The notes beneath the pieces were generated by a model. That model searched no databases. It saw only the letters and a program-made list of their open reading frames with translations, and was not told where the DNA came from. The translations under genes and the position numbers were made by a program. This document shows, piece by piece, positions 34,418-40,022 of a stretch of 52,339 nt of DNA (its first letter is position 1; every line of letters begins with the position of its first letter). This DNA is from Actinomycetes bacterium (GTDB taxonomy: Bacteria > Actinomycetota > Thermoleophilia > BMS3ABIN01), in the NCBI GenBank assembly GCA_021790115.1, contig JAJYIM010000009.1, forward strand, positions 1 to 52,339. Direction: 5' to 3'.

Positions 34418-35928
34418 CAATCTTTCGGCGTCTCAGAAATTATTTTAATAACCTCGGGCTGGGCAAGAAGGTTGTGATTATTCTCTCAGTCACAACGGCG
34501 CTGGCAGGCATCTTGCTATCAGGGCTGGGAACGGAAAGGTTAAACTCGTTGCTTGTCGATCAAAAGATCAATTCATCAACTGAAATTGCCAACACGTTGG
34601 CGGCTACTGCGCTTCCGGACCTGTTGACAAACGACTTCGTTGATCTGCAGGATAGCACCGACGGCGTGGTGGCGCGTGACGACAGGCAGGAGATTGTTTA
34701 CGTTGGGGTTTACGATACCGCAGGCAAGCTCCTGGTTCATTCTTCACGCCAGGCAGGCAAACAAACTCCGGCCGAAAGCGCGGATATGATCAAAACCAGC
34801 GTGCCGCTGTCGATTAACGGCAGGAATTTCGGCAGGGTCGACATGTATGTTTCGCTGAGCCGCATCAAGAGCAACGTTCTGGCGGTGGTGCTCTCCCTTG
34901 CCGGCCTGCTTTTGCTTGTCATTGTTGCATCGGCGGCGGCAACGGCGTTTGTGGCCATGCGCATGATTGTCAAGCCGGTACGAAACCTGGCTGCCAGCGC
35001 AAAACAGATTTCTGAAGGAAATCTTGATTTTAAGATACCGGTTAAATCTGAAGATGAACTGGGCGAACTGTCACAGGACTTCAATCATATGGCACAGATC
35101 CTCAAGGAGCGCCAATCGGAACTCAGGGTGGCCTATGAAAAGCTGGAGCGGAATTATAAAGCCATTCGGGAGGCCTACAAGGAGCTGCGTGAGCTGGACC
35201 ACATGAAATCCGGTTTCATCGCCGTGGTATCCCACGAGTTGAAGACGCCTCTGTCTCTAATCAAAGGGTACATTGAAACAATTTTGGCCGGGAATCTGGG
35301 AAAAGCCAATGCCAGGCAGCGGGAAAAACTGGCTCTGGTCATGAACAGCGTGGACAGATTGTCGGACATTGTTGACAAGTCTCTCGATTTTTCAATCATT
35401 GAACGGGGAAGCCTCGTCATTGAGCAGCAGAATCTGGCGTTGAGCAAGGTGCTCGATGCCGTTGTTGATGAATTTGCCCTGGAGGCTTCCGAGCGAGAGC
35501 TTGATCTTGAAAAGGACATTTCTGACGGATTGCCGCACTTGGCCGGCGATGAGATTCGCCTGCACCAGGTGTTTCACAATCTGGTCGCCAATGCGATTGA
35601 TTTTACTTCAGCGGGCGGAACCGTGAGGGTCCATGCTTATTTTGATGCGGAACACCGGCAGGATATAGTCGAAATTTCCGACACAGGCTCCGGTATTCCC
35701 AAGAAAGAATTAAGATACCTGTTCACACCGTTTTATCAAGTTGAAAGTCCCACAACCCGCAAGCATCCGGGAATGGGCCTGGGACTCGCAGTTGCTAAAG
35801 GAATTGTCGAAGGGCACGGGGGGACCATCACCGTGTCAAGCCGCGTCGGCAAAGGATCAATTTTTTCCATTGCCTTGCCCGTTCTTGACGGTGACGGGGC
35901 CGGCGCCGCAGCCGATAATATTAAGTGA
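34414..35928 (+). CDS. HAMP-domain sensor histidine kinase
   Basis: The 504-residue protein has a membrane helix (about 20-40), an extracytoplasmic domain of about 110 residues, a second helix (about 155-182) and a HAMP domain (182-235). A coiled coil (about 235-262) follows. The HisKA domain has His274 in VVSHELKTPLSLIKGY. The ATPase domain has the N box (HNLVANAIDF), G1 (DTGSGIPK), F box (LFTPFYQ) and G2 (GMGLGLAVAKGI). The GTG start overlaps the TGA of the PhnD-like gene (GTGA). With the lipoprotein and the LytTR regulator it forms a likely three-component system. Confidence 0.95.
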   Translation: MTIFRRLRNYFNNLGLGKKVVIILSVTTALAGILLSGLGTERLNSLLVDQKINSSTEIANTLAATALPDLLTNDFVDLQDSTDGVVARDDRQEIVYVGVYDTAGKLLVHSSRQAGKQTPAESADMIKTSVPLSINGRNFGRVDMYVSLSRIKSNVLAVVLSLAGLLLLVIVASAAATAFVAMRMIVKPVRNLAASAKQISEGNLDFKIPVKSEDELGELSQDFNHMAQILKERQSELRVAYEKLERNYKAIREAYKELRELDHMKSGFIAVVSHELKTPLSLIKGYIETILAGNLGKANARQREKLALVMNSVDRLSDIVDKSLDFSIIERGSLVIEQQNLALSKVLDAVVDEFALEASERELDLEKDISDGLPHLAGDEIRLHQVFHNLVANAIDFTSAGGTVRVHAYFDAEHRQDIVEISDTGSGIPKKELRYLFTPFYQVESPTTRKHPGMGLGLAVAKGIVEGHGGTITVSSRVGKGSIFSIALPVLDGDGAGAAADNIK

Positions 35929-35961
35929 GATATAAATTGGTTTTTTGAGGGCAGCAAACAA

Positions 35962-36729
35962 ATGGAAATGATAATACCAAAGAAGATTCTTGTTATTGAT
36001 GATGAACCCGGGATTTGCGACATAGTCTGTCTCAATCTTGAAAGCGAAGGATATCAGACCGACTGCGCCCAAAGCGGGCAAGATGCTTTGATCAAGGTCA
36101 GAGCCGCAAATCCCGACGCAATTATCCTGGATATCATGATGCCGGGAGTTGATGGTTGGGAAGTGCTATCGCACATCAAAAACAATCCTGCTTCCCGCGA
36201 CATCCCGGTTATCCTGCTGTCGGCCAAGGGCGAAGAAATTTCCAAGTTGCTGGGATTTCAGCTCGGCGCGGATGATTATATTACTAAACCTTTCAGCGTC
36301 AAGGAGCTGACTGCGCGTGTCAAAGTCGTCTTGGATCGGTACGGCGCCAAACAGGCGGAGACCAGGCAGGCAGCGTCTTCACCGGATGGCAATAAAATAA
36401 TGGCCCACAAGGGGAGGGAGATTTTTTTTGTTGATATTTCCAGTATTTTTTTTGCGGCTGCCGACAAGAATTACACTTATCTTCATACAAACGATGACAA
36501 ATATGTATTGCGCCGCAACATCAGCCAGGTTGAAAACCAACTGCCACGCAACTTTATGCGTGTGCATAAAAGCTTCATTGTCAACTTAACCAAGGTCAGC
36601 AAGCTGTTTTCTTTAAAGCGCGGCTCGTATCTTGTGGAGCTGACCGATGCGCGCCGGTCCCGGATACCTGTTAGCAGAAGCAAGCTGGTACAACTGCGGC
36701 GGGCAATTTCAGGCCGGCCGGCGCCCTAG
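35962..36729 (+). CDS. Response regulator with LytTR DNA-binding domain
   Basis: The 255-residue protein has a receiver domain with Asp13-Asp14, the phosphoacceptor Asp57 (AIILDIMMPGVDG) and the KPF lysine (DDYITKPFSVKEL). A Gln/Ala-rich linker (about 128-145) follows. The LytTR domain has REIFFVDISSIFFAAADKNYTYLHT, RNISQVENQLPRNFMRVHKSFIVNL and SRIPVSRSK. LytTR proteins bind short imperfect repeats through beta strands. A cytoplasmic HisKA kinase paired with a LytTR regulator is uncommon, because most LytTR regulators pair with the LytS/HPK10 kinase class. The gene follows the kinase by 33 bp. Confidence 0.95.
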   Translation: MEMIIPKKILVIDDEPGICDIVCLNLESEGYQTDCAQSGQDALIKVRAANPDAIILDIMMPGVDGWEVLSHIKNNPASRDIPVILLSAKGEEISKLLGFQLGADDYITKPFSVKELTARVKVVLDRYGAKQAETRQAASSPDGNKIMAHKGREIFFVDISSIFFAAADKNYTYLHTNDDKYVLRRNISQVENQLPRNFMRVHKSFIVNLTKVSKLFSLKRGSYLVELTDARRSRIPVSRSKLVQLRRAISGRPAP

Positions 36730-36768
36730 CTCTTTGGGTGGGTGCCGGGCCCGGCGCCTGGTTTCGTT

Positions 36769-36828
36769 TTAGAACCTATCTTAAAAAGCATATTCTGCTG
36801 CGAACAGCCTTTTAAGATAGATTCTTAA
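36769..36828. repeat. Palindromic repeat copy C (A/T-armed form)
   Basis: The arms TTAGAACCTATCTTAAAAAG (36769-36788) and CTTTTAAGATAGATTCTTAA (36809-36828) are largely complementary around CATATTCTGCTGCGAACAGC. On the complementary strand the core reads TTCGCAGCAGAATATGC, aligning base for base with copy B (TTCGTAGCAGAATGCGC), while the arms differ in sequence but still pair. It lies between convergent genes, 10 bp from the stop of the WYD-repeat gene. Confidence 0.85.
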
Positions 36829-36838
36829 CGATCCTGCC

Positions 36839-38350
36839 TTACGGCGTTCCGGCCAGCTCATTAAAGCTGTTCTTGTAAATAACCCTTTGGCTAACGAGCA
36901 GTAGCTGCCCCGAAGTGCAATTAAAACAGCCGACATAAACGGGTCCTTTCATCAGGTTGGCGAAGTGAGGCGTAATGATGCTTCCCGCCCCGACGGGAAA
37001 GTGAGTATTGCCGGTCGCCGGATTGATCATGCTTGAGCCCCCGATTGTAATGTTGGCGTCGGCCGGCGTGCCGCCCAGATTCGCGATCAGAATCCAGTCG
37101 CCGGCCATATTATTAGCCGGTTTGGAGTCATACCAGTTGAACCAGGCGTCAGTACCGATGTCAGTTGAAGGCAGCCATGGAATTGTCTGGGTTGGTCCGG
37201 GCACGGGAATGGGATAGGTCCAGGTGTTGCTGCCGAAGGTGCTGCCGGCAGGGTCAAGAAAAATCCCGTCTTCCTCGTGGAAGGAATTCTTAAATATTAC
37301 TCTTTGACTTATAATCAATTTCTCGCCGTTATTGCAATCCTGGCAGGTAACATACACCGGCCCTCCCATGCGCCCCGGGAACTGGGGCGTAATCCGTCCC
37401 CGCGGGGCAATTACAAGGAAATTGTTGCCGGGGTTTTGCGGGTCATTCATAATCTTGCCGCCGATGCTTATCTGTACGCGGACAGGATTGAAATCGCTAT
37501 TATTGGCCACCAGCACCCAGTCTCCGTTCATTCCGGCTGACTGTTTGTCGTACCAGGGAAACACGGCTCCCGCGCCCAGCTTTGAGGCCGCCACCCCTGG
37601 GACCTCAGAGAAACTGTCTTTAAAAAGCGACCGCTGACCGGCAAGAAAAGGATTGCCCGACGGCGACGACACCCTGACAGGGCCATTGGCGAGGCGCGCC
37701 GGCAACTGCCACTCAACGTGTTGACCCGGAGCGAGCGGGCCAAGCGTTGCCACTGGCGTCGCGCTGTCTGTTACATCACCGATGTAGATATTGATCAGGG
37801 TGGGCTTATCGCCCGTATTTGCTACACAGATCCAGTCTCCGTTCATTCCCCAGGAAGCAATATTGTCATACCAAGTAAAGAAGTAGTCGGTTTCCAGCCG
37901 CGCGGCGGGCACGGAATTAATCTCCTGGAAGGAATCTTTAAAAAGCACACGCTGACTGACATTTAAGGGCTCGCCGTTTGTCGACGACACTTTTACCGGG
38001 CCGTTTGTAAGGACTTTTGGCGAGTGCCACTCGACATGGCCACCGGGGGCGATGGCAGTGCCATGAGCGGCGTCAAAAGAAGCCACTGTTGTTTGCCCCA
38101 CCTCGATATTCACATCTGCGCTGCCGGCGCCGCGGTTGGTGATAAGTATCCAGTCCCCATTCATCCCCCAGGCGGCATTGTTGTCATACCAGGGGAAGTA
38201 GTAATCGTACTGGCTGGCGGCAGCAGATACTGGAGCGGGAACTGTTATTAGCAGCAATGCAGCAAGCGCCATCAACGGCAGCATAATGAATGGCGCCAGC
38301 TTGGCCGCGCGCCTTGCGGAATTTCTTGAGGTCTTTCCGGATCTCCCCAT
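36839..38350 (-). CDS. Secreted protein of four tandem WYD...MNGDW repeats
   Basis: The 503-residue protein has a signal peptide (basic Arg/Lys start, hydrophobic 20-40, PVSAAA cleavage region). Four repeats of about 105-115 residues follow, beginning near 48, 156, 263 and 400. Each repeat has F.WYD near the start, then M.GDWI.(I/V)AN, a (G/N)GPV.V strand, and ends with QR.(L/I)(F/Y)K(D/N)SF.E. Repeats 3 and 4 carry a cysteine pair (CQDCNNG, CFNCTSG). No catalytic motif is seen; it looks like a beta-sandwich surface or scaffold protein. Its own promoter region lies in the divergent gap before the cytochrome operon. Confidence 0.8.
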   Translation of the reverse strand: MGRSGKTSRNSARRAAKLAPFIMLPLMALAALLLITVPAPVSAAASQYDYYFPWYDNNAAWGMNGDWILITNRGAGSADVNIEVGQTTVASFDAAHGTAIAPGGHVEWHSPKVLTNGPVKVSSTNGEPLNVSQRVLFKDSFQEINSVPAARLETDYFFTWYDNIASWGMNGDWICVANTGDKPTLINIYIGDVTDSATPVATLGPLAPGQHVEWQLPARLANGPVRVSSPSGNPFLAGQRSLFKDSFSEVPGVAASKLGAGAVFPWYDKQSAGMNGDWVLVANNSDFNPVRVQISIGGKIMNDPQNPGNNFLVIAPRGRITPQFPGRMGGPVYVTCQDCNNGEKLIISQRVIFKNSFHEEDGIFLDPAGSTFGSNTWTYPIPVPGPTQTIPWLPSTDIGTDAWFNWYDSKPANNMAGDWILIANLGGTPADANITIGGSSMINPATGNTHFPVGAGSIITPHFANLMKGPVYVGCFNCTSGQLLLVSQRVIYKNSFNELAGTP

Positions 38351-38431
38351 TATTTTTTAGCTTCTTGTTTCGTCGCTTTACCCTCCGGCCAGCGGCCAGC
38401 ATCGTGCCGTTACCAACTGTGAATATTATCC

Positions 38432-38448
38432 ATATTGTTTGACAATAT
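38432..38448. promoter_or_regulatory. Inverted repeat, candidate operator
   Basis: ATATTGT-TTG-ACAATAT is a perfect 7-bp inverted repeat with a 3-bp spacer, about 85 bp upstream of the WYD-repeat gene start and overlapping its likely promoter. Confidence 0.45.
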
Positions 38449-38481
38449 CAAGACGAGCTGCTATTAATTGTGCGGAAAATA

Positions 38482-38495
38482 TACCGTAAGGGGTA
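38482..38495. promoter_or_regulatory. Near match to the CsoR/CstR-type operator
   Basis: TACCG-TAAG-GGGTA has the same 14-bp layout as the perfect dyad TACCC-ATGC-GGGTA at 13501-13514, with one arm mismatch. It may link the cytochrome promoter to the same regulator. Confidence 0.3.
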
Positions 38496-38498
38496 AAA

Positions 38499-38516
38499 AT
38501 CAGGGAATTCCCTGAT
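38499..38516. promoter_or_regulatory. 18-bp perfect palindrome, candidate operator
   Basis: ATCAGGGAATTCCCTGAT is perfectly self-complementary and lies 28 bp upstream of the -35 of the cytochrome promoter, a typical activator position. The binding protein is unknown. Confidence 0.55.
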
Positions 38517-38543
38517 AGTAAATAAAATTTAATAAATGTACTA

Positions 38544-38574
38544 TTGAATTCCTTTTCGGATTAAGTGTGATAAT
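38544..38574 (+). promoter_or_regulatory. Promoter of the cytochrome/molybdoenzyme operon
   Basis: TTGAAT (38544-38549) and GATAAT (38569-38574) in the extended form GTGTGATAAT, with a 19-bp spacer. The same GTGTGATAAT is used at the promoter at 13468-13497. The spacer is long, which fits an activator-dependent promoter. Confidence 0.5.
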
Positions 38575-38779
38575 CAATGATATTAAGATACCTCTGGTGC
38601 TGAATTGTGTAAATACGCTAGTGGTTCACACAGCTCATGGAATAATGACAACACTACGCATGACTCCAATCGTGAGGAGGTGGAGAATTATTTAAAAGGG
38701 TGAGGGGTTCAAAAACCACCAGCTTTACGAGATCAAAAACCAACTAAGAAAGAGTTGAATTTACCGGGAGGTGAAGGAA

Positions 38780-39709
38780 TTGATATTTAAGGCAAAGGCC
38801 GCCATTTTAAAGAAAAAGGCCGCTATCATTGTGGCCTTGGCGATAATCTTTGTGTTTGCCGTTGGTGTGGGCGTACTTTATGCTACTTCGGCTGCGCCGG
38901 ACGCCCCCCATTACAATTATTCCGAGTGTGTGAGTTGTCATTCGGATGTGGCTAACTATCATACAAACGCTGGCATTCAGCAGTACTCCGATTGCATCAG
39001 CTGTCACGGTGACAAGGTCAGCAGCCCCGATGACAAGTCCTTGTTCGATGCCGTTCACAATCAATATTATGACACTCCCCACAGGGCGCACCTGACCTCA
39101 AGCCTGCTCTCGTTCACTTGCACTACCTGCCATCAGTCGGTAGACGTCAGGGAGGAATCCGCGGCTTCTGTCCGGCGGCAGGTTGACATCACGTTGTGCG
39201 CGAAATGCCATAGTCCTTTTCCGGCGACGATGAACCCCACCTGGGCAACACAGGACTGCACGACCTGTCATTCCGACTGGCAGAGCCAGCATGCGAGCAA
39301 AGCTCCGTATGTTAATAACGCAAATATCACGGCGAGCAACTGTTACGGCTGCCACGGCGGCAGAGCCTGGTACCTAAGCGGCGCGGCTGCCCTTGGGCTG
39401 AACCGCGGCAATATCTACTGGAACGGCCTGAGCGATTACGCGGCCGGGAAGCTGTCGGTGGACTTCTCCATCACAAACAGCGGTTCGGGAACTGCGAATG
39501 GTTTGAACATCTCACAGGTCCTGTCAACAAACGGCGTTGGCGTAGCCACCCCGATGCCGTTGCCGCTGGGAGATGTGGCGGAGGGCGGCTCCAGCAATTT
39601 TACGCTGGTGTATTCAGTGCCAGGCACAGTCAGCTTGTTCTATACAACCCTGTACGCCAACGCTGTCAATGATGACAATCAGACGCAATACTGGCCTTCC
39701 AAGCCGTAG
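38780..39709 (+). CDS. Membrane-anchored hexaheme cytochrome c with C-terminal Ig-like domain
   Basis: The protein has an N-terminal basic stretch, a membrane anchor or signal (about 15-38), then six CxxCH haem sites in order: CVSCH, CISCH, CTTCH, CAKCH, CTTCH, CYGCH. The last third (about 205-309) has no haem and resembles a CARDB/DUF11-like beta domain (LSVDFSITNSGSGTANGLNIS). The chosen start is the TTG at 38780, spaced from GGGAGG; a GTG at 38771 lies inside the Shine-Dalgarno. It probably carries electrons between the membrane and the extracytoplasmic molybdoenzyme, whose gene cluster lacks a membrane anchor subunit. Confidence 0.92.
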   Translation: MIFKAKAAILKKKAAIIVALAIIFVFAVGVGVLYATSAAPDAPHYNYSECVSCHSDVANYHTNAGIQQYSDCISCHGDKVSSPDDKSLFDAVHNQYYDTPHRAHLTSSLLSFTCTTCHQSVDVREESAASVRRQVDITLCAKCHSPFPATMNPTWATQDCTTCHSDWQSQHASKAPYVNNANITASNCYGCHGGRAWYLSGAAALGLNRGNIYWNGLSDYAAGKLSVDFSITNSGSGTANGLNISQVLSTNGVGVATPMPLPLGDVAEGGSSNFTLVYSVPGTVSLFYTTLYANAVNDDNQTQYWPSKP

Positions 39710-39771
39710 CCATCTCCACGAGAAGTCAAAAGTAAGGTTGCTTTTTGAAAATGAACGGAGAAAGGACTGAC

Positions 39772-39927
39772 ATGGAAGCCTTGATAAGGAAACCTGAACC
39801 GGCTGCAGACAGACTAAAGGACTATGCGCCGCCGGCTGTCGCACGGCTTGGCAACATTGCGGAGGTCACCCGCGAGTGCTCCAACTGGCAGTGCAGCGTG
39901 GTGGTGCCGCCGGCGCCACCGTCATAA
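39772..39927 (+). CDS. RiPP precursor-like peptide with lasso-type leader motif
   Basis: The 51-residue peptide starts at an ATG with a good Shine-Dalgarno (AAAGG, 6 nt). Residues 18-33 (YAPPAVARLGNIAEVT) fit the Y-x2-P-x-L-x3-G-x5-T leader motif of lasso precursors exactly in spacing, with Val for Leu. The remaining 18 residues would hold the core, with Cys36 and Cys41 (CSNWQC) and a Val/Pro-rich end (SVVVPPAPPS). No acidic residue is at ring positions 7-9 of a core starting at 35, so a classical lasso fold is unlikely. No RRE, protease or cyclase gene is in the window. It sits between cytochrome and molybdoenzyme genes and is probably co-transcribed with them. Confidence 0.65.
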   Translation: MEALIRKPEPAADRLKDYAPPAVARLGNIAEVTRECSNWQCSVVVPPAPPS

Positions 39928-39944
39928 GGCAGGAGATGAAGCGA

Positions 39945-40022
39945 GTGAAAAAATCCAACCTGGAAGAAAACATGCGCCATGGCAGCAGCGGCGCCGAGAG
40001 CGAAATGAAAGAGGTGAGCTAA
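39945..40022 (+). CDS. Tiny ORF upstream of the molybdoenzyme gene
   Basis: A 25-residue ORF (VKKSNLEENMRHGSSG...) starts at a GTG 9 nt after AGGAG; an in-frame ATG at 39936 is too near the same Shine-Dalgarno. It ends in TAA directly before the molybdoenzyme GTG. It may be only a leader for translational coupling. Confidence 0.35.
   Translation: MKKSNLEENMRHGSSGAESEMKEVS

Larger units (their letters stand above)
38351..38779. promoter_or_regulatory. Divergent 429-bp control region between the WYD-repeat gene and the cytochrome/molybdoenzyme operon
   Basis: There is no protein-coding gene here. It holds three dyads (38432-38448, 38482-38495, 38499-38516), a plus-strand promoter (38544-38574) and a leader of about 200 nt. 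The leader has a hairpin (TGTGTAA ... TTCACACA, 38611-38637), a purine-rich GAGGAGGTGG that is not followed by a start codon, and a small stem GGTT-CAAA-AACC near 38708-38720. I could not match the leader to a known riboswitch class. Confidence 0.5.

Noticed and set aside
39772-39927. Calling a complete lasso-peptide gene cluster
   Set aside because: The leader motif fits, but the core lacks an acid at ring positions 7-9 and no RRE, protease or cyclase gene is in the window.
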